Shown piece after piece: positions 1 to 11,750 of a stretch of 64,000 nt of DNA. Both the position numbers and the translations under genes were made by a program. This stretch comes from Utricularia gibba (Eukaryota > Streptophyta > Magnoliopsida > Lamiales > Lentibulariaceae). The stretch's first letter is position 1; each line of letters starts with the position of its first letter. The notes under the pieces were generated by a model that was given only the letters and a program-made list of their open reading frames with translations, did no database searches and was not told the DNA's origin. The DNA lies in assembly GCA_002189035.1 (NCBI GenBank), contig NEEC01000004.1, positions 434,001 through 498,000 of the forward strand, read 5' to 3'.

Positions 1-64
1 ATGTTTCATTTTCATTACTGCAAAAGCTTACGTGAAATCTTCGAATTCAGTTAAAGAACTACAG

Positions 65-490
65 ATTTTTACAGTGGTGGAAAATGGGGACAACTGGAGT
101 GTGGGTCAAAGGCAGCTATTCTGTCTTGGAAGAGCTCTACTGAAGAAAAGCAGCATTCTTGTTCTCGATGAAGCAACAGCATCAGTTGACTCTGCAACGG
201 ATGGAATAATTCAGAAGATTATAGGGGAGGAATTCAAGGAGCGAACGATTATCACAATAGCACACCGGATCCACACAGTTATAGACAGTGATCTTGTCTT
301 GGTACTAAGTGATGGTAAGAGAAGTGATTCACTTTCTGTCTCTCTCGTTTCTCTTGAAGATTCTCGATTAAAAAGACACCTTCTTTGAGCAGGAAGAATA
401 GCGGAGTACGATACGCCATCTAAACTGCTGGAACAAGAGAACTCTCTCTTCTCCAAACTGATCAAGGAGTATTCACACAGACTAGGGTGA
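65..490 (+). CDS. ABCC (MRP-type) ABC transporter, C-terminal end only
   Basis: The 3' end of a full-length ABCC transporter, an ATP-driven exporter of glutathione and other conjugates, usually vacuolar. The last exon pair covers the end of the second nucleotide-binding domain: the ABC signature appears as SVGQRQL, followed by Walker B ([14 protein letters not shown]) and the H-loop ([10 protein letters not shown]). Exons are about 65-314 and 393-490, with intron 315-392. The splice is phase-consistent and rejoins LSDG to [12 protein letters not shown], a typical ABCC tail, ending in TGA at 488. The rest of the gene lies left of the window. The exact 5' edge of the first visible exon is uncertain because acceptors at 64 and 74 are both possible. 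Family assignment is firm; the ABCC subtype is not resolved. Confidence 0.9.
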
Positions 491-1293
491 GAAAGCTCGA
501 AGCTTTGAAACAAGAGGGAGAGCATAAAAAATGAAAGTGTACCTACTTCATTTTTGGTCTTTTGATGTACTACTGCAAACCGGAGTGACGGGTTCTTTAA
601 CCCCATGAATGGGAATGACTGTTCTACTTGCTTTTATTACGTGGTTTTTTATGGTAAAAATCGATACTTTCCAAAAAATGGATATGTGAAATCATTAATG
701 TCGGGACAAAAGATTCATTCTTTTCTTGAATCAACGGAGCGACGCGAGCTCTCGCTTTCAGATCTCGGAGAATCCGGTCATTTGTAGCGCTCCCGTGTTA
801 CTTGACAAATCTTCACACCCCGAATCCCTGCGAATTCGGTTCTGTGTTATGGATAAACTGGTATCTCTCTCCCTCTCATGGTGTTTTACGAGTTTCCATT
901 TTTTCATTTCGGCTTCTACAAACGAGTTTGTGTCCCATTTGCGAAAAGGGGTTTGGGCTTTTCTTGCTTGTGAATGCGTTTGTGGGATAACTTGGTGGAT
1001 GATAGGTTCTGTGTGTTCTCTTTGATTCGTTCTGTTGAAAAGACGTGACATTCATTTCCTTGGTGTGAGTTCTAACAAACATCCCGAAAAATTTGTTCTT
1101 GAAAATCGTAGTTAGTTCTTATGTAGGTTTGTCATACTATTTCTTTTGTTTTAAAATGAAACGGCGAGCCGAGATGTCTGGCGATTAAGCCGCAAAATCC
1201 CCCATGTTTCCTAGGGAATTTTCCTGATACATGTTAGATCAAACTTAAAAAGCATTGGATTCTCTAGTTTTATTTAACGCCGCTGTATCTCAG
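491..1293. other. Intergenic stretch, possible 5' part of the next gene
   Basis: About 800 bp with no recognisable coding exon. It holds the 3' flank of the ABCC gene. Near 720-850 a moderately GC-rich segment resembles a transcribed leader; it has an ATG at 849 followed four codons later by a GT. That ATG cannot be joined in frame to the open exon that follows at 1294, so no first exon is called here. Confidence 0.3.
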
Positions 1294-1618
1294 CCTAGTG
1301 AAGGTTCGTATATCTGGACTTACCTTTCGCCGCAATGTTCAGGACGAAAACCCGCCTTACGAGAGCAAGACTGAACCTGCAAAAGAGTTTGAGGAAGATG
1401 TGACTCGTGAATCCCTGATCGAAATAGCTTATTTAGCACCCAACAACGGTGTAGCTGCTGCACCCATGTCACCCAAATATGCAAACATCAATAAGGCTGA
1501 TGAGCCTCTCATCCATGATGGAAAGGAATTATACCGGGACAAGCTCATATCCATTTCGAATGCACCATCACCTGCAGCGAATGCGCAACCGCACCTTTCG
1601 CCTCAAATTGATGCTTAA
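1294..1618 (+). CDS. Unrecognised protein, probable terminal coding exon
   Basis: An open frame of about 108 codons preceded by a good splice acceptor (a T-rich tract ending CAG at 1291-1293) and closed by TAA at 1616. It has no ATG of its own at the 5' edge, so it is best read as the last exon of a spliced gene. The product is hydrophilic, with an acidic stretch (KEFEEDVTRESLIEIA) and a proline/alanine/serine-rich tail ending HLSPQIDA. I recognise no domain, signal peptide or membrane segment. The upstream exon was not found; the nearest ATG exon (849-860) would join in the wrong phase. It could be a plant-specific low-complexity protein or a chance open frame. Codon-like composition and the clean acceptor make coding more likely than not. 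Confidence 0.4.
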
Positions 1619-2688
1619 GAAGCTATCTTTAGGCTTCCCTTTAACTTTGTAATGAAACTATGCAACTGCTGCATCAAAGATGTTGATTGGGTTTTCACCC
1701 GTTTGTTTTTGCTGATGGCTCTGTGACCTACTACACCTTTGTGTTTATCCTTGAATATTGAATATGAAAGAAAAGTTTCGATCTTGTGCATGTGAAACAT
1801 AGATTCGGAATATATGTTCTTGAAATGGGGCGTTGAATGAGGAATGTCTAAGATGCTGAATGATTATCTGATACTAGATTATGACGTGTTATGAGTGTCT
1901 AAAAATCTGCGAAGATCTGGAGCCTGTTGGTTTGGGGCCCTCTACCAAGACATGAGTTTGATTCCACTGGAAAGCCTTGCAATGCAAGTGGTGAGGATTA
2001 ACGGAGTTTCAGATTGTTACTGTTGTGGAAACATTAAGCACTGGCTTCGCAGTAGCAACAGTGAGCTTTGTTTCCACCATACTGTTTTTATGACTTGACT
2101 GGTGTGCACTACCTTCACCCATACCCAAATTCATGAAACGTTTTTTTGGTTTTTTTCTCCAGATGTGCAGGCTTCACACTGTAATTGAGGATACACTTTC
2201 CATGTGCCTCGCATTATTATGAATTTGCGAGTGGTGACACTGGAGCCACGATGTTATCAACAGTAAAAAGAAGAAACTTTGAAGTGGGATTGTCCTTATC
2301 TTCAAAAACAATGGTAGGTGGATGGTGGTGCATACATCAAAAAACGGAAGGGAGCAATTAGATAAAGATGAAATGATAGAAAAATAAAACTGGCCTTTCT
2401 CTTAGTGTGTAGTGTACATCGTTTTTTGGAGTGAATATCTTGAAAACATGCATCGACTTTCTCTAAAGAAAATACGCAGCCACCGTCACGCATGCTGTTC
2501 ACCTGTGGCCATAATTTGCTTGGTAAAAAAGGACAAATGAATGCATGCTTTTTTTTCCTACAGTATGCGTTGTCAGTCCTTTTTTGTCCCTTCCTATATA
2601 TTCACTGCTTCACAGAATTCATATTCATTTCCTCTTTTTAGTCACTCCCTCTTTAGAAGAGTTCTCTCCTTGGGATTTTCAGTTCATC
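1619..2688. other. Intergenic region upstream of CYP88A
   Basis: About 1.1 kb without a supported gene. A 67-codon open frame at 1895-2098 has no recognisable sequence features and no plausible splice partner. The last 100 bp act as the CYP88A promoter and leader. Confidence 0.4.
2595..2601 (+). promoter_or_regulatory. Putative TATA box of CYP88A
   Basis: TATATAT lies about 90 bp before the CYP88A start codon, in a C/T-rich setting typical of plant core promoters. This would put transcription initiation near 2625-2635. Confidence 0.4.
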
Positions 2689-5152
2689 ATGTGGTGGGAA
2701 TTAGTCTTGGGGAGTGTTTTTGGTTTAACGATTTTGAAATCGGTGCTTAAGCATTTTAACTGCTGGTATCATGAGAAGAATTTGGGTTACAAGAAATATA
2801 ATCTCCCTCCAGGTGATCTTGGATGGCCTTTCATTGGCAATATGTGGTCCTTCCTCAAAGCGTTCAAGTCCAGTGCTCCTGATTCCTTCGTCTCCAGTTT
2901 TGTTCAAAGGTCTCATTACCGCACTCTCTCTTTTCATTATACACATGCTTCGTGATCTTTTCCGTGAACTTATTCTTCAGCACATGCAAATCCTCCAAAT
3001 TCTGTTGCATGCAACAGGATTTTGAGGAAATGTACATATACATTTCGTTTTTTCAATGAAACTGAGTTTATCTCTGTTGTCTATCTTTGTGAGCACTTCC
3101 TCTGGAAAACTGTTACTTTCAGAGAAGACTTTTAGCTCAGAAAAAATAAGAGAACCGAACGCCATATATGTTATGCGATGAAAGTTTGATCGTATTCTGA
3201 TGGATAAAGCAGCAGTCTTTTTCTTCCATCAGCACACCCCAGTGTTCATTTTGACTTTTTTTCTTAAGCATCTTCTGTGTCTTGAGCTCGTATTTAAATT
3301 TCCTGGTTGAGTCTAGTGTAATGACTCGTAGATGATGCCCCTGTTTTCCATTTACCTCACAGGTTTGGAAACACGGGGCTGTACAAGGCCTACATGTTTG
3401 GCAATCCCAGCATCATAGTCACCACTTGGGAGGCCTGTCGGAAAGTGCTAACCGATGATGACGCCTTCAAACCGGGGTGGCCGAAATCCACAGTGAATCT
3501 TATTGGGAAAACTTCATTTGTCGGCAAATATGATGAAGAGCACCGGTGGCTGCGGAAATTGACTGCAGCCCCTGTAAATGGACATGAAGTTCTGTCAAAG
3601 TACATCAGCTACATTGACGATATGGTGGTTAAAGCTCTGGAAGACTGGACGAGCATGGGAGAGATAGAGTTCTTAAATGAAATAAGAAGGCTTACATTCA
3701 GGATAATCATGTACATCTTCCTGAGCTCTGAAAGCGAGCAAATTTTAACATCCTTGGAGAGGGAATACACGGCTCTGAATTACGGCGTCCGTGCGATGGC
3801 GATCAATATTCCCGGTTTTGCCTACCACTCGGCGCTCAAGGTGTGAAACTCAGTGTCATATCTTCTGCACCTTCCTTGTTGCGTGGTTGAGTATTGGCCT
3901 GATAAGAATAGAGATTCAAGGAGAAACGTATGCTTGTTCTGTGAAGTTAGTGCCGTTCATCATCTTGTTTCTGGTTTTCAGGCGCGAAAGAACCTCGTCT
4001 CTGTACTCCAAGGTGTGTTAGGTGAACGAAGAGAGCAAAGGGGAGGAGGAGGTTCTCCTAAGGTGCAAAAAGACATGATGGATGCTCTTATTGATGCTGA
4101 AGACGAGAGTGGTAGGAAACTCACCGATGAAGAAATCATTGATACCTTGGTGATGTACCTGAATGCCGGGCATGAATCATCCGGCCATATCACTATGTGG
4201 GCTACCATTTTCCTGCAGAATCATCCAGATGTTTTCAGAAGAGCTAAGGTTCATGCACACCTTCAGGAAACATGCATTTCAATGGTTTTCTCTTCTTTGG
4301 TTACTGTTCTGGATGTTCCTGTGCTTATATGATATCTTCAGGCGGAGCAAGAAGAAATTTCCAAGAATATGCCTCCGGGTCAGAAGGGGCTAACACTGAA
4401 AGAAATACGCAAAATGGAGTATCTTTCCAAGGTAAACCAAACTACCTTCGTTTATAAAGGCTCAGTTGTGCTGCTTCATGATTAACTTCTTCCAGCTTGG
4501 CAGGTAATCGATGAAACGATGCGTATCATTACATTCTCACTGGTCGTGTTTCGAGAGGCCAAGAAAGATGTTAATGTTTGCGGTATGCTACAAAAGACAA
4601 AAATGCAGTGTGAGAGTAGCTGTTGGCGATGAGTAAAAGCTACCATTTTGTTTCTGTTTCATCAGGTTACACAATTCCTAAAGGATGGAAGGTGTTGGTC
4701 TGGTTTAGAAGTGTCCACTTCGATCCCCAAACGTATCCAGAACCAAGGAAGTTCGATCCTTCGAGATGGGATGTGAGTTGTGAACTACTTCCTTTCATGT
4801 CTGTCTGTTCATCCATGGAAGCTGCTTGAGGTCATTACAATGTGCAGGGTTTTACGCCTAAAGCCGGACAGTTTCTTCCTTTCGGAGCAGGAAGCAGATT
4901 GTGTCCTGGAAATGATCTTGCCAAGATTGAAATCTCCATTTTCCTCCACCGTTTTCTCCTCAACTACAAGTAAATTTCATTCACGCTCTCTCTTTTTCCG
5001 TTCTTCTCTGCTGAACTGCAACCTTGTTTACCGGCAGGTTCCATCAGCGCGATCCAAGTAGCCCCTTGATGTACCTGCCGCACACAAGGCCTAAAGACAA
5101 CTGCAGGGGAACAATAACAAAGAGTGATGCACAAGATGGGTCCTGCTTTTGA
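2689..5152 (+). CDS. CYP88A (KAO): Cytochrome P450 CYP88A, ent-kaurenoic acid oxidase
   Basis: A CYP88A P450 of the endoplasmic reticulum. The family carries out the three-step oxidation of ent-kaurenoic acid to GA12 in gibberellin synthesis. Eight exons: 2689-2909, 3363-3840, 3982-4248, 4342-4431, 4504-4582, 4666-4772, 4848-4969, 5038-5152. They join in phase to 492 residues, the normal length for KAO. Visible motifs are an N-terminal membrane anchor with the [14 protein letters not shown] proline-rich hinge, the I-helix as AGHESS, the ExxR helix as ETMR, the PERF region as [11 protein letters not shown], and the heme-cysteine loop [14 protein letters not shown]. The ATG at 2689 is preceded by a TATA box and starts directly at the anchor. 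CYP88A members also make triterpenoids in a few legumes (CYP88D), but overall similarity favours KAO. The gene looks intact. Confidence 0.93.
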
Positions 5153-5443
5153 GTCTTTACAACCTCAAGGTGCGTCTTATCTTCCAATCCATGGAGCTCT
5201 TCCTATGCTTGTGTGCAAGCTCGTTGCCATGTTCGAAAAACACCGACTGTGAGATATTTTACGCATCCTTGTTGGTATCATAACCATGGATGAGAAGAAT
5301 AAACCCAATCTGGAACCAGTAAAAAGTTGCATTTGTTACCAATGTTGATTCCTATCTTAAGGCCAAGGCGGAATCTTTACTCCAGGGGCAAGAGCAAGAA
5401 CATTGCCTTCCTATAAGGGAAACCAGCTTTTCTGATCCATCTC

Positions 5444-6514
5444 ATGGCTTCATACTCGATCTCATGGCCATGTACCTGCACCCTGTTGACTAACTCTCCC
5501 GTCCCTTCACCAAAACTCACCTGCAATCCTCAGCCAGAACCAGTGAAGCCTTTTACATATACAAAGTTGGCGCACTCTTTACCAATAGCGGTGCACTCCC
5601 ACAAAGCTTCCTCGACAGCAGGGCCAGAACCTCGAGATGACTGCACCAGGACGGCCCTCGAGACCGTGATGAAGCTCTACCGAGCCATCAAAAACAAGAA
5701 TTTGCATGAGGTTTACGATCTGATTGCTGAAGAATGCTTATGCGTATCTAGATACGGACCTCTGCGTGGGAAGGAGGTATGCTCTCGATACTCGTGTTTC
5801 GATTTGTCGGAAATGAGGATTGAGACCGAATGTACGATGTAGCAAGTGGTGGCTTTCTTTGCTCATGTGATGAACAACCTGGGGAAAAATCTTCAGTTCG
5901 TGGTGCAGAGGACTTTGGATGAGGGCATGGTGGTTGGAGTATCATGGAGGCTAGGTATCTTCCCATTTTCCCCTCAGCTTCTTAGTGGGGTTCATTTGTG
6001 TTCTAGCGACAGTGCATGCAGATTTGATTGCTTCATCTTGTAGAATGGAACAACATCCCTTTGTTTCTGGGACAAGGCTTCAGCATCCACATGTGCCATG
6101 TCTACGAGGGCAAGGTCATGATAACGTAAGTGCGCTGCTCTCCCCGACCGCCGGCGTGTTTGAAACTTACTTGTCCAAAAATTAAACGTAGAAAGCAGAA
6201 TAAAAATGTCCAGAGCTCACATAACCAATTTAACATCGTTTCATGATGCTTGAAACCAGGCATGTAGAGGTATTCCTAGAGCCACTACTTCAGATTGAAC
6301 AACTGAGACTGGTGAGCTTCTGCAGTGTAAATGTTGTTCCTTTTCTGAATCTTTTGAGGAAGAAAATGACTGGATTCAGGAAGGGGTATCTGCAATCAGA
6401 AGCCTTGGTATAGAGCACCTGTTGAAGGACAAGAAGGCGATGGCGAGGATGATGTTCTACCTTCGTTTGATTGTTGCACTGGTGACATTATTGACAGCTC
6501 CACGGCAAAGGTGA
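5444..6514 (+). CDS. NTF2/SnoaL-like family protein, probably plastid-targeted
   Basis: Five exons: 5444-5776, 5843-5954, 6044-6125, 6260-6311, 6380-6514, giving 237 residues. The first ~60 residues are rich in Ser, Thr, Pro and Lys with few acidic residues, as in a chloroplast transit peptide. The middle (about 65-180) has the cone-shaped NTF2-like fold pattern: an initial helix (TALETVMKLYRAIKNKN), then strands including VVGVSWRLEWNNIPLFLG and GFSIHMCHVYEGKV. A hydrophobic C-terminal helix (MMFYLRLIVALVTLL) suggests membrane attachment, followed by a short basic end and TGA. Similar plant proteins are annotated only as nuclear transport factor 2 family proteins, and no substrate is known. 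The gene starts 291 bp after CYP88A on the same strand, with no sign of functional linkage. Confidence 0.8.
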
Positions 6515-6593
6515 GGCCTTATGTTCGGATCTAGTGGATGTTTTCGATACCCTTACAGTAATATTTTGCACTTGTAAGTAATCCGAAAATCTA

Positions 6594-7521
6594 CTACATG
6601 ATTACACACGCATTGGGGTTTTCATCACTAAACAGCTGAGGATCATAGCCATAGTGTATGAAATAAGAAGAAGCCTCGCCACCTTTGTCGTTGGTTTTGA
6701 CTTCAACCTTAACATCTTTCTCATCTTTCCCTTCCACCTCTTTTGCTCCTTTCTTTTCTTCCTTTTTCTCCTCATGCTCTTCCTTCACCTCTGTGATTTC
6801 AGCATACTTGTGAACGCTTTCCTTCATATACTCCATGAGCTCTTCAGATTTGATCACGCCCCGGACAGTTATTTTACCGGATTTTTTGTCTGTCTTCACA
6901 CTGTAAATGTCTGAAGGAACTTGTAGTAAGTAGCAGCAGAGTTTCTGCCTACCTAAAATAACGTACCCCGGTGCATGATGAGTCTTCGATCAGTCTCCCG
7001 TAGGCACTCATCGCAGTGAAAGTATGCCTTCATCGTAATGGCTCTAATGGTCACTTTCTTGGACTGCTCTTTGGATTTGGCTATGGAAATCAGCTCCACT
7101 TTCTTCTTGCTCCATTTTTCCACTCTCTCCTTGACCTTCTCTGCGTCTATCGACCCTTCAACCGTGATTTTGTTCTCCTCAAATTTCACCTTCACGCTTC
7201 GAACTCCTGAAACATTTCCCCGTTAGCTGCAACCACACGTGGTTTTCAGGATTACACATGTGTTAGAACAAAACAATACAGGTCCAGAGCATCAACTAAC
7301 GCAGAAATCAAAGCATGCAAACGTGTCAGAAGCATTGCAGAAAGCTCTCTATCTTTATATCAGCTTATGAGGAGGGGGAGAGAAGGTTGAACCAGACCAG
7401 GGATGCCAAGGATGGGAGTTTGAATGTCTTGTGCACACTGAGGGCAATGGAGGTACGCTCTGAATACTGCTGTGGATATCTCTTCCTTCTTCTTCTTCTC
7501 ATCTTCCTCTTTAGCACCCAT
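6594..7521 (-). CDS. HIPP: Heavy-metal-associated isoprenylated plant protein (two HMA domains)
   Basis: Three exons, read right to left: 7398-7521, 6967-7206, 6594-6910, giving 226 residues. HIPPs bind metal ions through ferredoxin-like HMA domains and are tethered to membranes by a C-terminal farnesyl group. The first HMA domain (about 18-85) carries HCPQC and the second (about 88-150) HCDEC, so both CxxC metal sites are intact. A lysine/glutamate-rich linker (about residues 150-195) follows. The protein ends in CVIM, a CaaX prenylation box. The start codon precedes a charged leader MGAKEEDEKKKKEE. The HxCxxC sites and paired domains match the HIPP class with two HMAs (HIPP3/5/6-like). Metal specificity cannot be read from sequence. 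Confidence 0.92.
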
Positions 7522-8707
7522 TTTCACTCCTACTTCCATGCTGCATCTCCCACTTTTTGTAGGAGGCTGATGCTACTTCGTCTGGTTGGTGAAGATCTGC
7601 TGAGGGTGGATCAACTCCATCCAACCCTCCTTTTGCTCATCGGATCCTCCTATTCGGATCGGGTCGTTCAGGGAAATTTTCGTTTTTCAACTGTCCGATA
7701 TTTTTGAAATATAGTTTATTTGATAAATATATTCTTTAATAAACGTATAATATATGAAATATTTATATTATTCATCTAATCATGTTCTAAAAATTATTTT
7801 TCATGTAAGTTTTATTAATCAATTAAATTTTGGAATATAATATAGTAAATACATATTTATAATATTAAAATATTTGTATTTTAAATATATTTATTTAAAT
7901 ACAAATAATTCATATAAATTAACAAAATTATTTTGTAACCGGCATATGTAATTATGTATCCAAGTAGTCGAGTAGATCAAATTTATTAATGCGAAATTCA
8001 TAAATTGGAAATTCGAATTTCTTAATTATTTTGAAACACGATTTTAGGGCTTGTTTCAGCGATTTCTTTTTAAAGTCGCTAAAAATTGTCGAAAAATAAA
8101 ATGATGGCTAATATGGATTTCTGTTTCCGCCGCACCGCTATTCTTCTGGTAGCTTCTGCTGCGTCGAGAGTTTCTCGCCATTTCCATGTTGTTCGAGTTT
8201 TCTTTTATTGGGTTCTGATTTGTAGTCCCCCATTTTCACCATCTTCATTCGGTGGTTTCTGAATTACACAACAATTGAGCATTTTTCTTCTCCGATTCTA
8301 GGTGGACGGGGTTGGGTCCTTTGCGCTTTAATCCGCACCACCTCCCAGATTGTTTTCTTTTTCTTTTTTTCCTGCGAAAAATTGTTTGGATTTGAGGAAG
8401 GAATAATTTAAATGAGATGGGAGGATGGATCGGAGAAGTGAAATCAAATTCTTCTTTGAAGTCGCTTCAGATGAATTTTCTAGGATGCCCATTTCAATTT
8501 GAATCGGGCATTTCCTCGTTTGCGATCGCCTGCGAAGCGTTCTCTGATCTTGTGTTGCTTTAACCGCATTGTTTGTTCTGCAGTTCATCGGATTGGATGT
8601 TCTGTTTTTCCTATTTTTTTGTTCTGTTGCATTCTTTGTGTTTCTATCCCTGGTATGAATTATCGGAAATTCCGGATTGACGATTAAAAAAAATTGGAAC
8701 TAAAAAA
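7522..8707. other. Divergent intergenic region between HIPP and WNK genes
   Basis: About 1.2 kb between two divergently transcribed genes. 7690-7970 is very AT-rich. 8100-8690 is less AT-rich and probably holds the WNK leader. No coding exon is supported. Confidence 0.4.
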
Positions 8708-11383
8708 ATGGATGCTGCCGATCTCGATGTAGCTGAAGTATCCCCGACGGACGGTACATTCGGGTAAAAACTCGTTCTTTTGTTTCCTTGCAATTTTCAA
8801 CTCCTGTTCTCGAAATTCCGGATGCATAATTTGAAGCGTTGGGTCCATAATGCTTTTTTCTCAGACTTGATTAGCTTTCTGCCTTTTTTCTTTAGATCCC
8901 GTGAATTGAAAAGGGGTTTTTAATAACTTCCGTTCTTTTGTGGGGTAGATAAGATGCCTATGGAAAAACATGAGGTTGTCATAATTTAAGAATTAATCTC
9001 ACTGCTTCCATATCATTTTTCATCTTCGAGCATTGCTGCAGAATTGCATTTTAGCTATTCGTTTACAGAATTTTGTCAGCCGTGTAGATCATCCTGAAGT
9101 TTTATGTGTTCCAAACTGGAAAATGTTTCCTTGAAAAAAGAAGGCCCCTTGATTGATAATATTTCCCATATGAGTTATCAAATGCTTGTAATAGCAACTC
9201 TATTTACTCAGCTTTTTTCAGTCCTTCCCTCTTTAGATTCTTTTACCATTTTGTTTCCTTCCTTCAGTACAATGAAATGCTGGGGAGAGGAGCATTCAAG
9301 AATGTGTATGCCCTTCTGCATTTTTTCATTTAATTTATTTTTCACTTATTTTAGAATCTTTATAGGTTGCAATATTGTAAGTTTAGCATATTTCCTTATA
9401 CCACTTTTGTTTTTCAGTTACAAGGGATTTGATGAAATTGATGGAATAGAAGTTGCGTGGAGTCAAGTGAGTATTGAGGATGCGCTGCAATCACCTGAAC
9501 ACCTGGAACGGTTATATTCTGAGGTTCATCTCCTAAGAACACTGAAACATGAGAATGTAATTAGGTCATATGGTTCCTGGGTGGATGATGAAAACAAAAC
9601 TATAAACTTGATCACAGAACTCTTCACTTCAGGGAACCTGAGACAGTGAGTTTTCTTTTATTGCCTCATGCTACTTTTCTTCACTAGTTTTTCTATACTT
9701 TATCCTGAACTTGTTTGACGTTTATTTTTTGATAAGGTACCGGAACAAGCATAAGAGTGTTGATATGCGGGCCGTCAAGAATTGGGCCAAGCAAATTCTT
9801 CACGGCTTAGATTATTTGCATACTCACAATCCTCCTATTATTCATAGAGACTTGAAATGTGACAACATTTTTGTCAATGGAAACCATGGGGAAGTCAAAA
9901 TTGGTGATCTTGGGCTGGCAACAATAATGCAGAAACCTACTGCAAGAAGTGTTATCGGTAACTTTTTCGTTTGCTAGATATTTGTTTCGTCTTTCCCTCA
10001 TCGGGTCTTTTACATCGTTGGAGTTACTTTGTAACCTTAGGTACACCTGAGTTCATGGCCCAGAGCTGTATGACGAGGAATACAATGAGCTGGCAGATGT
10101 TTATTCTTTTGGTATGTGTATGCTAGAGTTGGTTAGTTGTGAATGCCCATACAGTGAATGCAAAAACCAAGCGCAAATTTACAAGAAAGTTACATCAGTA
10201 AGTTATTGCACTTGCTTCAGAAGTGTTTAATAGTTAGTGATGCTTTTCCTTTTTTTTTTCAAATCATAGGGTATTAAACCAGTTGCCCTCGGAAGAATTA
10301 AGAATCCAGAAGTTAGACAGTTCATAGAAAAATGTTTGCTCCCTGCATCTCAGAGGCCTAGTGCTAACGAGCTCTTGAAGTCTCCATTCCTTGTGTCTGA
10401 ATATCGGAATGGTTACACTAGTGACCCTCTAGACTCAACTGGGATCATTCCAAAGGCGTTAACTGTAAAATATGACACACATTTGATGGAAGTAGATGGT
10501 TCTTGCAAAATGCTATCCAGCAGCACTTTTGCTGACAGCATGAGCGAAACTTCGATATCTGTGTTTGAGGCTCAGAGAAGTAATGAGAGGAACAAGTTTA
10601 CCTTAAGAGGAGAGAAGTTTGATGGTAATTCAATCTCTTTGACCCTGTGGATAGCAGACTACTCAGGTATGTTTTAATTGTATGAGAAGAAAAAATATTC
10701 CATTTTCTGTGTGTGTTGATCCGCCGCAATATTACTATTCAAATGCAGGATCAGTGAGGAACGTTCATTTCTTTTTCTATCTGAATGTTGATACTGCTCT
10801 ATCCATCGCTGCTGAGATGGTCGATACACTTGATCTTTGGAAAGATGATGCTGCTCTCATAGCTGACCTGATTGACTCCATGGTTTTGCAAAATGTCTCT
10901 CTCCAAGGGACATCGTTTGAAACCCCAACTGAATCAAAGAGGGCAGGAGAGAACACAACAACACGTGCTAATGAGAAGCCATTGGCGTGTGAAGGGGGTG
11001 GTTGTGGTTCCTATAGCATTTCTAGGGAAATCAAGCCTACAGAATCAGTTGCTGCATCACCCCATCTCACTGATGCCACGAAAAGCGAAGATTGGGGATT
11101 ATGTGAATGCAGATTGGGCATGTCAGTAGCAAGTGAAGGCATGAAAACCTCAGGAACCTCTTGCGCTTGTTCCTGGATCACAGCAACAAGTGGCGTGAGC
11201 TTGAGCATGTCTTCCCTTTCCCTAACAGAAAAGGGTAGTGAAGTCAGTGATGATTTGAAGGTGCAACTCGATGCCATCGATACCTACTATCAGCAGCGAT
11301 GCCTTGAACTTATAAAGATGCGGGAAGCAGAAATTGAGACTGCCAAGAAGAAGTGGATGATGAAGAAAATTTATGCTGTTTGA
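8708..11383 (+). CDS. WNK: WNK (with-no-lysine) serine/threonine kinase, frame disrupted
   Basis: Plant WNK kinase; family roles include flowering time, circadian and ion/osmotic signalling. Exons: 8708-8763, 9268-9305, 9418-9645, 9737-9957, 10041-10197, 10270-10666, 10749-11383, about 577 residues if frame is restored. The kinase domain shows WNK hallmarks: the lysine lies in the glycine loop ([10 protein letters not shown]), the usual subdomain II lysine is absent (EVAW), and HRDLKCDN and DLGLA follow. A C-terminal helix rich in charged residues ([12 protein letters not shown]) closes the protein. Two defects are visible. In exon 5 the APE motif region TPEFMAPELY is broken because the run at 10059-10061 has CCC where the frame requires one more C. 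The exon 1 to exon 2 junction is also one base short at the GGG of 8762-8764. Everything else is intact, so I read this as a functional gene with sequence errors or very recent lesions. Confidence 0.88.
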
Positions 11384-11750
11384 TTGATTCAATTGTAATT
11401 CACACGTTGCGCTTTTTTTTTATGCAGCGCCTTAGTTCGTTTATCATTCCCTTCTGCTGTGAATTCCTCATTCACGTGCCATGTATCTAACAGTCAGCTT
11501 TCATCTAAAGGTCTCTGGGGTTTGTCCCGAACCAGTTAAAGTTCCCACAGTGAATTGAATCTTGCAGTTGATTCCATTGTAATGACATTGAAATGGAGTA
11601 GATGTCGTGATTCCGTCCCCACTTCAACAGAATCTGTTGAATTCTCATCACGATTTTTGTCCGTCGATAATTCTTCCTTCTCCTTCTCTTCCTCCTCCAC
11701 AAATCCCACACGCATCGTCTCCTTTGCTGCAAGTCTGGAACCAGGAGATC
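11384..11750. other. Short intergenic region, WNK to OPT
   Basis: 367 bp between two plus-strand genes. It holds the WNK 3' flank and the OPT leader; the segment 11690-11750 is C/T-rich, as in plant 5' UTRs. No separate gene is seen. Confidence 0.4.

Noticed and set aside
1895-2098. 67-codon frame upstream of CYP88A
   Set aside because: No homology cues, no splice partner.
10057-10064. Programmed ribosomal frameshifting in the broken genes
   Set aside because: No slippery heptamer plus structure, and the same kind of loss affects unrelated genes.
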